From Sphaerisporangium fuscum (GTDB lineage: Bacteria > Actinomycetota > Actinomycetes > Streptosporangiales > Streptosporangiaceae): a stretch of DNA of 64,000 bases. Every line of letters starts with the position of its first letter. Within the stretch, counting starts at the first letter, position 1. The stretch is from NCBI RefSeq assembly GCF_018531465.1, contig NZ_JAHDTF010000003.1, forward strand, positions 62,001-126,000, read 5' to 3'. Below are positions 27,199-34,384 of the stretch, piece after piece. Made by a program: the position numbers and the translations under genes. Under the pieces are notes generated by a model. That model did not search any database, was not told the origin of the DNA, and saw only the letters and a program-made list of their open reading frames with translations.

Positions 27199-28737
27199 GT
27201 GCATCCGGGAGTAGTCGCGGCGCGGACGCCTGACAAGCCTGCGGTGATCATGGCGGGGTCGGGGCGGGTGGTCACCTACCGGGAGCTGGACGAGGAGTCG
27301 AACCGGCTCGCCCGGCTCTTCCGCTCCGCCGGCCTGGGACCCGGCGACCACGTCGCCCTCATGCTGGAGAACCACCCGTTGTTCCTGGCCGTGACCTGGG
27401 CGGCGCATCGTTCCGGGCTGTACTACACGGCGATCAGTTCCCGGCTGAAGACCGACGAACTGGCCTACATCGTCGACAACTGCGGGGCGCGGGTCTTCAT
27501 CTCCTCCGCGTCGCTCGCCGATGTGGCGACCTCGATCACGGACATCACCCCCAAGGTCGAGCTCAGGTTGATGATGGACGGCCTCGCGCCGGGGTTCGAG
27601 TCGTACGAGGCGGCGGTGGCCGCGCACCCGCCCGTGCCCGTCGAGGACGAGTGCCAGGGGGCGGACATGCTGTACTCCTCGGGCACCACGGGGCGTCCGA
27701 AGGGGGTGAAGACCCCGTTGAGCGGGGCGCCGCTGGACGCGCCGGGCGGGCTGCTGAAGCTCGTGGAGTTCCTGTTCGCCCCCTCGGCCGACTCGGTGTA
27801 CCTCTCGCCGGCGCCCCTCTACCACGCCGCGCCGCTGAGGTATTGCATGACGTTCCAGCGGTTCGGCGCGACGGTCGTGGTGATGGAGAGGTTCGACCCC
27901 GAGCAGGCGCTCGCGCTGATCGAGAGGCACCGGGTCACGCACTCCCAGTGGGTGCCGACCATGTTCATCAAGATGCTGAAGCTCCCCGAGCCCGTACGCC
28001 GCCGGTACGACCTGTCGTCGCTGACCTGCGCCATCCACGCGGCGGCCCCGTGCCCCGTGCCGGTGAAGGAGCAGATGATCGACTGGTGGGGGCCGATCGT
28101 CCATGAGTACTACGCGGGCACCGAGGGCAACGGCTTCCTGTACGTCGGCCCGCAGGACTGGCTGCGCCACAAGGGCACCGTCGGCCGTTCGCTGCTCGGC
28201 GTGGTGCACATCTGCGACGAGAACGGCGAGGAGCTCCCGCCCGGGGAGCACGGCATCGTGTACTTCTCCGAGGGGCCGAGGTTCGAGTACCACGGCGACC
28301 CGGAGAAGACGCGCTCGGGGCAGGACCCCAAGGGCCGGGGGTGGACCACTCTGGGCGACATCGGCTACCTGGACGAGGAAGGCTTCCTCTACCTCACCGA
28401 CCGCCGGTCGTACATGATCATCTCCGGCGGGGTGAACGTCTACCCGCAGGAGGCCGAGAACGTCCTGTCGGTGCATCCCAAGGTGGCGGACGTGGCCGTC
28501 TTCGGCGTCCCGGACGAGGAGATGGGCGAGGCGGTGAAGGCCGTGGTGCAGCCCGTCGACCCGTCGGAGGCGGGGCCCGCCCTGGCCGCCGAGCTGATCG
28601 AGTACTGCAGGGCGCGTCTCGCGGGCTACAAATGCCCGAAGTCGGTGGACTTCCGGGCCGAGCTTCCCCGCCATCCGACCGGAAAGCTCTACAAGAGGCT
28701 GCTCAGGGACGAATACTGGGGCGCCGGGCAGCCGTAA
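27199..28737 (+). CDS. AMP-binding acyl-CoA synthetase (FadD-type)
   Basis: 512 residues from GTG 27199. ANL superfamily: the P-loop is MLYSSGTTGRPKGV (about 155), A5 motif YYAGTEGNGF, A7 GWTTLGDIGYLDEEGFLYLTDR, and the A10 Lys in HPTGKLYKR near the C-terminus. The enzyme adenylates a carboxylate and transfers it to CoA, as in FadD4-like long-chain acyl-CoA ligases of actinobacteria. Chain specificity cannot be read. Its last 49 bases overlap the 3' end of the convergent astacin gene. There is no nearby beta-oxidation gene. Confidence 0.92.
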   Translation: MHPGVVAARTPDKPAVIMAGSGRVVTYRELDEESNRLARLFRSAGLGPGDHVALMLENHPLFLAVTWAAHRSGLYYTAISSRLKTDELAYIVDNCGARVFISSASLADVATSITDITPKVELRLMMDGLAPGFESYEAAVAAHPPVPVEDECQGADMLYSSGTTGRPKGVKTPLSGAPLDAPGGLLKLVEFLFAPSADSVYLSPAPLYHAAPLRYCMTFQRFGATVVVMERFDPEQALALIERHRVTHSQWVPTMFIKMLKLPEPVRRRYDLSSLTCAIHAAAPCPVPVKEQMIDWWGPIVHEYYAGTEGNGFLYVGPQDWLRHKGTVGRSLLGVVHICDENGEELPPGEHGIVYFSEGPRFEYHGDPEKTRSGQDPKGRGWTTLGDIGYLDEEGFLYLTDRRSYMIISGGVNVYPQEAENVLSVHPKVADVAVFGVPDEEMGEAVKAVVQPVDPSEAGPALAAELIEYCRARLAGYKCPKSVDFRAELPRHPTGKLYKRLLRDEYWGAGQP

Positions 28738-29696
28738 AGGGTTCGTACGGCGGCCAGGTCGGCCGGGCTGAAACCGATTCTCTGGCCGATCTGCGCCGGC
28801 GCCGTCGGCACGAGCGTGTCCTGCCCGTTGCTGCTGAAGAAGTTCCTCCCGTACAACATCACCGAGCCGTAGTCGAAGGCGCCGTAAAGGCGGTTCTGCG
28901 GGGGAGTGAGCTTCTGGAACTGCCCCTCGTACCCCTTCATGACGTTCTCCAGGTGAACGGTGACCGCGGAATCACGGTCGGAACGGGAATGCTCGTGGTA
29001 GAAACCGAGCGCGTGCATGAGTTCGTGGATGACGATGCCTTTGCGTTCGCATCCCCGGCCGATGGAGACCTCCTGTTCCGCGGGGGCGACCCTTCCGACA
29101 TAGGAGTAACAGCCGTTGCCGGGAACCAGTGAGAGAAAGCCCGGCTCATTGGTGCGGGGGACGAAACGCACGCACGTGTTGTCGTGGTAGTCCTTCATCG
29201 CCTGGGCGATCGCCTCGCGCGCCTCGGCCGAGAGCGCGGGCGACAGGACGTACGGCACCCGCCCCTCCGGCCAGAGCGCGCCGGCCTGGGTGGTCGCGGC
29301 GCCAGCGTCCCGGCTCCGGCAACCGCCGGGCCGCACGGCGCGGCGGCCGCCGCGCATACGTGGCGGGTTGCGGGAAAGCATCGGCGGCGGCTCATTCGCC
29401 GCCCCGGTGAAATCATCGGTGACGTCGGGAAATATGCCGGGCAGCTGGATCTTTCCGGCCGCGGCGTCGACGGCGGTGCCGATGACGATGTCACCCTCCG
29501 TCACGGCGTGCCCGTCGATGTGGACGTACTCGATTGTGTGGAGTTGTCCGCTCGTATCCGGGGCGGTAATCGAGTGGGACGGGCGCTCGGCCTGCTGTCG
29601 CCACAGCGTGTCGAGAGGATCGTCTCCGGCGGCGGCCGGCGGGACGCCCGCCGCCAGCCCCGCGAGCGTTACCGCCAAAACAATGACATGTCGCAT
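28689..29696 (-). CDS. Secreted astacin-family (M12A) zinc metalloprotease
   Basis: 335 residues with a signal peptide (MRHVIVLAVTLAGLAAGVPPAAAG). A propeptide-like region covers about 27-130. The astacin zinc site HELMHALGFYHEHSRSDRD (His ligands in HExxHxxGFxHE) is complete, and the Met-turn SVMLYG follows. Cys residues flank the catalytic domain (TCVRF, NGCYSY, RGCER, LYGC) and suggest disulfides. It is a secreted endopeptidase. The 3' end is antisense to the last 16 codons of the acyl-CoA synthetase. Astacins are much commoner in animals than in bacteria. Confidence 0.92.
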   Translation of the reverse strand: MRHVIVLAVTLAGLAAGVPPAAAGDDPLDTLWRQQAERPSHSITAPDTSGQLHTIEYVHIDGHAVTEGDIVIGTAVDAAAGKIQLPGIFPDVTDDFTGAANEPPPMLSRNPPRMRGGRRAVRPGGCRSRDAGAATTQAGALWPEGRVPYVLSPALSAEAREAIAQAMKDYHDNTCVRFVPRTNEPGFLSLVPGNGCYSYVGRVAPAEQEVSIGRGCERKGIVIHELMHALGFYHEHSRSDRDSAVTVHLENVMKGYEGQFQKLTPPQNRLYGAFDYGSVMLYGRNFFSSNGQDTLVPTAPAQIGQRIGFSPADLAAVRTLYGCPAPQYSSLSSLL

Positions 29697-29965
29697 TTGA
29701 ATACCCCCGAGAACGGCGCACGATCACCACGTGATCGGCCGCTCGGGAAACGTACCCGCGCGCCTGCCGGACACTCCGGAAACGGCCGGAATCGTCGTCG
29801 CGGAACAAAGGCCGCCGAACACCGGCGCATGAATCCGGGAAATGCCGTTATGTCGCCCTGCCGTCGCGGACCCCGGCCGGCACGCCGTACCGCCGCCGGG
29901 GTCACCCGCCGGCGAGACCGGCGGGCGGGGGCCGGAGGGACGCCGGGCGAGAGGGCCGGGCGGCC
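29697..29965. other. Gene-free part of the astacin-htrA divergent region
   Basis: From the astacin start to the htrA start (30086) there are 389 bases without a convincing gene. Open frames here lack ribosome sites and recognisable products. Apart from the phased repeats at 29966-30014 I see no clear element; promoters for both genes must lie here. Confidence 0.6.
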
Positions 29966-30014
29966 TTCAGGAGACGTTCAGTCACGCCTTAGGCAGTTCT
30001 TATCGGCGGCTTGT
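29966..30014 (+). promoter_or_regulatory. Five 11-bp-phased direct repeats upstream of htrA
   Basis: Pentamers TTCAG, TTCAG, CTTAG, CTTAT and CTTGT start at 29966, 29977, 29988, 29999 and 30010, exactly 11 bases apart. One-helical-turn tandem repeats are the usual binding pattern of OmpR/PhoB-type response regulators. They end 71 bases before the htrA ATG, so a CssR/MprA-like stress regulator is a likely activator (inference). Confidence 0.6.
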
Positions 30015-30085
30015 CATCATTGTTTTACCGGTCCGAAGCCGGCCGTCGCGAATGGCGACGAGTGCGGATGACCCTGGGGGAAGAG

Positions 30086-31405
30086 ATGAACAACGAAGAC
30101 CCGCGTGAGCAGACGATGGGAAACACAACTCCGGCCGGCGAGCCGGGTTCGCGGGGATGGACCCAGTTCGGCCGGACCCCGCCTGAGGCAGGCGCCTTCC
30201 AGCCCCGCTGGAGTGCCTCCGACCCGTTCGCCGGTGACACGCGGACCCTGCCCGCCCAGAGCGGTGCCGCGGCGTCCCAGTGGTGGACGACCGGGCGCAA
30301 GGCGATGGCCGGGCTGGCCCTTGTTGCCGTCGCGGTGGGCGGCGGGGCCGCGGGGGCCTTCGTCGCGACCAGCTCGGCGGGCGCCCGGACCGTGGCGTCG
30401 AGCCCGATCATCAGGACCGCGGCGAACTCCAGCGCGAGCACGATCGCGGCGGTCGCCAAGGCCATCCAGCCGTCGGTGGTGTCGATCACGGTGACCAGCA
30501 ACGCCGGCGAGGCCGAGGGCTCCGGTGTGATCCTCTCGGGCGACGGCCTGATCCTCACCAACAACCACGTCGTCGCCGCCGCGGGGGACGGCTCCAAGGT
30601 CCAGGTGAAGTTCAGCGACGGCAAGATCGCCTCGGCGAGCATCGTCGGCACCGACCCCGCGACCGACCTCGCCGTCGTACGGGCGCAGAACGTCTCCGGC
30701 CTCACCCCGGCGACGCTCGGCGACAGCGACAAACTGCAGGTCGGCGACGCGGTCCTCGCCATCGGCAGCCCCCTCGGCCTGGAGGGCTCGGTGACCGCCG
30801 GCATCATCAGCGCCCTGAACCGCACGGTCAACGTCGGCGGGGAGTCGCAGCAGCAGCAACAGCAGCCGTTCCCGCCCGGCTGGGGCCAGGAGCGGATGCA
30901 ACAGCAGCAGAGCAGCGCCACGACGATCGGCGGCGCGATCCAGACCGACGCGGCCATCAACCCCGGCAACTCGGGCGGCGCGCTGGTCGACGCGGCCGGG
31001 CAGGTGATCGGCATCAACAGCGCGATCGCGACCAACGGCGGCGACGGCAACATCGGCGTCGGCTTCGCGATCCCGATCAACACCGCCAAGCAGGTCTCCG
31101 ACCAGCTGATCAAGAGCGGCAAGGCCACCCACGCCTACCTCGGCGTCAACCTCGCCGACGCCACCGGCGACATCCAGGGCGCGGTGATCGGCTCGGTGCA
31201 GAGCGATAGCCCGGCCGACCGGGCGGGGCTCAAGGCGGGCGACGTGATCACCAAGATCGACGGAAAGCCGGTCGACGGCGCGGACACGGTGGTGGGCGCC
31301 GTTCGTGGGTACAAACCAGGCACGAAGGTCACTCTGACCTACGTCCGCAACGGTACGCCCTCGACGGCCACCGTCACCCTGACGGAGAAGACCATCGCGA
31401 GCTGA
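30086..31405 (+). CDS. HtrA/DegP-type membrane-anchored serine protease with PDZ domain
   Basis: About 439 residues from ATG 30086, preceded by GGGGGAAG (ATG 30068 is in frame but has no such site). The N-terminus is cytoplasmic and polar, with one membrane helix at about 75-98. The trypsin-like domain has His in LTNNHVVA, Asp in DPATDLAVV and Ser in INPGNSGGAL. Between Asp and Ser the LA-loop region holds two poly-Gln runs (six and four Gln) around PFPPGWGQERM. One PDZ domain follows (YLGVNLADATGDIQGAV to TYVRNG). It works at the outer membrane face in protein quality control. No protease genes adjoin it except the astacin. Confidence 0.95.
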   Translation: MNNEDPREQTMGNTTPAGEPGSRGWTQFGRTPPEAGAFQPRWSASDPFAGDTRTLPAQSGAAASQWWTTGRKAMAGLALVAVAVGGGAAGAFVATSSAGARTVASSPIIRTAANSSASTIAAVAKAIQPSVVSITVTSNAGEAEGSGVILSGDGLILTNNHVVAAAGDGSKVQVKFSDGKIASASIVGTDPATDLAVVRAQNVSGLTPATLGDSDKLQVGDAVLAIGSPLGLEGSVTAGIISALNRTVNVGGESQQQQQQPFPPGWGQERMQQQQSSATTIGGAIQTDAAINPGNSGGALVDAAGQVIGINSAIATNGGDGNIGVGFAIPINTAKQVSDQLIKSGKATHAYLGVNLADATGDIQGAVIGSVQSDSPADRAGLKAGDVITKIDGKPVDGADTVVGAVRGYKPGTKVTLTYVRNGTPSTATVTLTEKTIAS

Positions 31406-31421
31406 GCCGTCGCAGGACGGG

Positions 31422-31458
31422 ATTCGCCGCCGGGATCGCTGCGGGCCCGGCGGCGAAT
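31422..31458. terminator. Bidirectional hairpin between htrA and the ABC permease
   Basis: Perfect 13-bp stem (31422-31434 with 31446-31458) and an 11-base loop, in the 79-base gap between two converging genes. No U-run, as is common in high-GC actinomycetes. Confidence 0.65.
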
Positions 31459-31484
31459 TCGTGTCAGAGGCGCACCCGGCCGGG

Positions 31485-32222
31485 TCAGGAGAAGCGGCGG
31501 CCCTCGTCGCGCCGGTAGGCCCGGACGGCCAGCAGGCCCCCCACCGCCGTCCAGACGGCCAGCGCCACCATCGAGGTCACGCTCGGGGTGAAATCGCTCA
31601 CCGCCGCCCAGACCAGCTCCACCGAGCCGCGGGTCGGCAGGAACGGAGCGATGGTCTCGATGAACGCCGGAGCCCGCCCCGGGCCGCTGAACAGGCCTCC
31701 GCCGAACGCCATCGGGAGGAAGACGATCTGCGCGACGGCGAGGGCGGCCCTGGCCCGCAGCGCGTACCCGATGAACAGGCCGAGCAGCGTGAACGGGATC
31801 GCGCTCACGGCCAGCGCCGCCAGCCCGAGCAGCAGCCCGGCCGGGGTGGTGGTCGCCTTGGTCAGCAGCGCCGCGATCACGATGACCGGGATGATCGCCA
31901 TGCCGAGGAAGCCGAGCCCCGTGATCAGCCGCCCCGCGAACCGCGGCCACGGCCCGGTCGGCAGTGTGCGCACGTAGGGGTCCCACGGCAGCTCCCGGTC
32001 CTCCGAGACGCCGACGCCGTAGGTGAACAGGCTGCTCTGCATGACGCCGTACGTCAGCATCGCCGCGGTCGCGAACGTCGCGGCCGCCGGGTCGTCGCCG
32101 GCGAACGGCACCACGAAGAACAGCATCAGGGCCGCGGGGAAGAACGCGTTGGCGATCACCGCGATGGGGACGCGCACGCTCTCCAGGAACTGGTACCTGG
32201 CGTGCGTGAGGACGAGTGACAC
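31485..32222 (-). CDS. ABC-2 type transporter permease (DrrB-like)
   Basis: 245 residues from GTG 32222, preceded by AAGGAG six bases away; the frame is open further upstream but is low-complexity. About six membrane helices, with the ABC-2 pattern of long N-terminal cytoplasmic tract (LVLTHARYQFLESVRVPIAVIANAFFPA) and a conserved FLPMAFGGGLF region before the last helices. It works with the ATPase encoded 31 bases upstream, in export of a drug, lipid or small molecule. Confidence 0.88.
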   Translation of the reverse strand: MSLVLTHARYQFLESVRVPIAVIANAFFPAALMLFFVVPFAGDDPAAATFATAAMLTYGVMQSSLFTYGVGVSEDRELPWDPYVRTLPTGPWPRFAGRLITGLGFLGMAIIPVIVIAALLTKATTTPAGLLLGLAALAVSAIPFTLLGLFIGYALRARAALAVAQIVFLPMAFGGGLFSGPGRAPAFIETIAPFLPTRGSVELVWAAVSDFTPSVTSMVALAVWTAVGGLLAVRAYRRDEGRRFS

Positions 32223-32253
32223 GAGCACTCCTTGGGGGGATACGACGGGGACG

Positions 32254-33138
32254 TCAGGCGACCGCGGCGGGGCGGGCGGTGATCGTGAGGAAGGCCTCTT
32301 CGAGCGTGGTGGGGCGGATCTCCAGGTCGGAGAAGGGCACACCGCCGATGACCAGCTCGCGCACCAGCGCGTCGGCGTCCGCGGTCAGCAGGTGGGCGCG
32401 GTTCCCGTCGGCCTCGGTGCTCAGCACGCCGGGCAGGTCGGGGAGGTGCGCGGCGGTGAGGCTGACCCGGCGCACGCCGACCATGCCCCGTACCGCCTCC
32501 ATCGTGTCGTCGGCGAGCACCCGGCCCTGGCCGATCACCACCACGCGCTCGGCGAGCGCCTCGATCTCCTCGAGGTAGTGGCTGGTCAGCAGCACCGTGC
32601 CGCCGCCCTGGTGGAAGTCGCGGACCGCGTCCCACAGGGCGTGGCGCGCCTCGACGTCGAGGCCGGTGGTCGGCTCGTCCAGCAGGACGAGGCGAGGGTT
32701 GCCGGCGAAGGCGAGGGCGACGGCGATCTTCCGCTTCTGCCCGCCCGACAGGCCGCCGATCTGCCGGTCGCGAAGCTCGGTGATGCCGAAGCGTTCGAGC
32801 AGCTCGTCGCGGCGTACGGGGTCGGGGAAGTGCGCGGCGACGAAGTCGACGCATTCACGCACCCGCAGCGTCGCGGGCAGCCCGGTCTCCTGTGGTGTGA
32901 TGCCGAGGGACCGGCGCCGCGCCGGATCCTGGGGAGACCCGCCGAAGAGCGTGATCGAGCCGGACGTGGGCCGTCGCAGGCCCGCGAGGAGGTTGACCAG
33001 CGTGGACTTGCCGGCGCCGTTCGGGCCGAGCAGGCCGATGAACTCCCCGGCGCGGATCTCCAGCGAGATCGAGTCGAGCGCGACGACGTCCCCGTACCTG
33101 CGTGTGACGCCGATGGCGCCGGCGAGCGTCTCTGTCAT
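32254..33138 (-). CDS. ABC transporter ATP-binding protein (DrrA/CcmA-like)
   Basis: 294 residues. Walker A GPNGAGKST (about 38), Q-loop GITPQETGLPATL, signature GLSGGQKRK, Walker B LVLLDEPTTGLD, H-loop TSHYLEE. A C-terminal extension of about 80 residues resembles that of DrrA-type exporters. Its ATG overlaps the regulator stop (33135-33138), so the HTH gene is part of the same transcript. It energises the permease at 31485-32222. Confidence 0.93.
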   Translation of the reverse strand: MTETLAGAIGVTRRYGDVVALDSISLEIRAGEFIGLLGPNGAGKSTLVNLLAGLRRPTSGSITLFGGSPQDPARRRSLGITPQETGLPATLRVRECVDFVAAHFPDPVRRDELLERFGITELRDRQIGGLSGGQKRKIAVALAFAGNPRLVLLDEPTTGLDVEARHALWDAVRDFHQGGGTVLLTSHYLEEIEALAERVVVIGQGRVLADDTMEAVRGMVGVRRVSLTAAHLPDLPGVLSTEADGNRAHLLTADADALVRELVIGGVPFSDLEIRPTTLEEAFLTITARPAAVA

Positions 33139-33566
33139 GAGGGGTGCCCCGTTTCCTCCGCGTCGGTGTCCGCGGACGATGGTGAAGTCCGGCCGGTGCC
33201 GGAGATGCGTGAAGCGGCGGCCGGGCCGGGGGAGGCGGCCCCCGCCGCTCCGGTGCCGGCCGCGTCGAGCAGGGCGCGGATCGCGGTGGTGTAGTCGTCG
33301 AACGCCAGGCGACCGCGCCGGGTGAGCGCGACGTACGTCACAGGGGTACGGCCCCTGTGGGTCTTACTGGTCGAAACGTATCCGGCGCCCTCCAGCTTGG
33401 AAAGGTGCACCGACAGGTTGCCGGCCGTCATGCCGAGAATGTCCCTCAGCGCGGGGAAGGTGATCTCATCCCCCTCGGGGAGCGTGGAGAGCGCCGTGAC
33501 CACTCTCAGCCGCGCCTGGGCGTGGATGACCGGGTCCAGCTCGGGGAAGCCGCCGCCGGCGGTCAT
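33135..33566 (-). CDS. Winged-helix transcriptional regulator (HTH_34-like)
   Basis: 143 residues from ATG 33566 (ATGA overlap with the upstream membrane protein). The core LDPVIHAQARLRVVTALSTLPEGDEITFPALRDILGMTAGNLSVHLSKLEGAGYV matches the HTH_34 winged helix (DNA-binding MarR/ArsR-like), with a wing of SKTHRGRTPVTYVALT. A disordered Ser/Thr/Ala tail follows residue 110. It probably autoregulates the exporter operon through the repeats at 34289-34327. Confidence 0.88.
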   Translation of the reverse strand: MTAGGGFPELDPVIHAQARLRVVTALSTLPEGDEITFPALRDILGMTAGNLSVHLSKLEGAGYVSTSKTHRGRTPVTYVALTRRGRLAFDDYTTAIRALLDAAGTGAAGAASPGPAAASRISGTGRTSPSSADTDAEETGHPS

Positions 33567-34258
33567 GCCTTCCCCGCCCCGAGGCGCGGGAGCAGCCCGA
33601 ACAGGATGAGCCCGCCGCCTCCCGCGATCGAGGACAGCAGCGAGTGCCACCCGGGGCCCGCCAGCACGCCGGCGCTGTTGACCACGCCGATCCAGACGCC
33701 GAGGTAGAACATCGGCGGGTGACGCCAGACGGCCGCTCCCGCCATGGACAGGACGCTCACGATCCATACCGACAGCGACGCCCAGAGCAGGGACGCCTCG
33801 GCGTCGTGCAGGAGCGGGGCGAAGTGCCCCGCGATCAGCCACATCGGAGCGAATGCCAAGAACCAGCTCAGGCCGTACATGGTTCCCCGCTGGCGGGACA
33901 CGCCCCGGGTGAGGGCGCCCTGCTTGGCGACCATGTAGCACGTGGCGACGAGCGCCAGGAGGAGCGCGGCGAAGAGGACGGCCGTCGCCGCCTCCGCGGA
34001 GATCAATCCGTACGGCCGCTCGGACAGGCCGTAGTGCAGGAAGAACGCGCCGAACCCCACCAGCCAGGCGACGCCCCAGGGCACACAGAACAGCGCGGTG
34101 CCGCCCCACAGGCGGCGTGCGGTCACCGCCCGCTGCCCCTCGATCAGCCGAAGGCTCTCCTCCAGTCCGAGTGCGCCCTCGTCCTCGTCTCCCCGTCCCG
34201 GCCCGCCGGCGCCGCCACCGAGCCCACCACGGCCACCATCGGCGTCCCCGAGCAGCAT
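33563..34258 (-). CDS. Uncharacterised multi-pass membrane protein of the exporter operon
   Basis: 231 residues. A Gly-rich, acidic N-terminus (about 30 residues) and the helix ESLRLIEGQRAVTARRLWGG precede about six or seven membrane segments. It resembles the membrane proteins often coded before HTH_34 regulators, but no function is established. First gene of the four-gene operon (membrane protein, regulator, ATPase, permease), all joined by 4-base overlaps or short gaps. Confidence 0.75.
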   Translation of the reverse strand: MLLGDADGGRGGLGGGAGGPGRGDEDEGALGLEESLRLIEGQRAVTARRLWGGTALFCVPWGVAWLVGFGAFFLHYGLSERPYGLISAEAATAVLFAALLLALVATCYMVAKQGALTRGVSRQRGTMYGLSWFLAFAPMWLIAGHFAPLLHDAEASLLWASLSVWIVSVLSMAGAAVWRHPPMFYLGVWIGVVNSAGVLAGPGWHSLLSSIAGGGGLILFGLLPRLGAGKA

Positions 34259-34288
34259 GGAACTCTCCCTCGTACCGCATCACAAACT

Positions 34289-34327
34289 GGTTTGAATCAT
34301 AAACCTCTCCGGTTTGAAGTGTAAACC
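34289..34327. promoter_or_regulatory. Duplicated GGTTT-N7-AAACC operator
   Basis: Two inverted repeats GGTTT-N7-AAACC at 34289-34305 and 34311-34327, 22 bases apart (two helical turns), both containing TTTGAA. The outer arms (CTGGTTT, AAACCAG) also make the block one larger inverted repeat. It lies 30 bases upstream of the exporter operon's first ATG (34258), a natural autoregulatory site for the winged-helix protein. Confidence 0.7.
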
Positions 34328-34384
34328 AGCCGAAACGCCGCAGACCGCACAAGGGGCGGTCGAGGGAATGCCCCCCGGGGGCCT

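Noticed and set aside
32223..32342. Upstream extension of the ABC permease
   Set aside because: Ser/Pro/Arg-rich and overlapping the ATPase gene; a ribosome site precedes GTG 32222.
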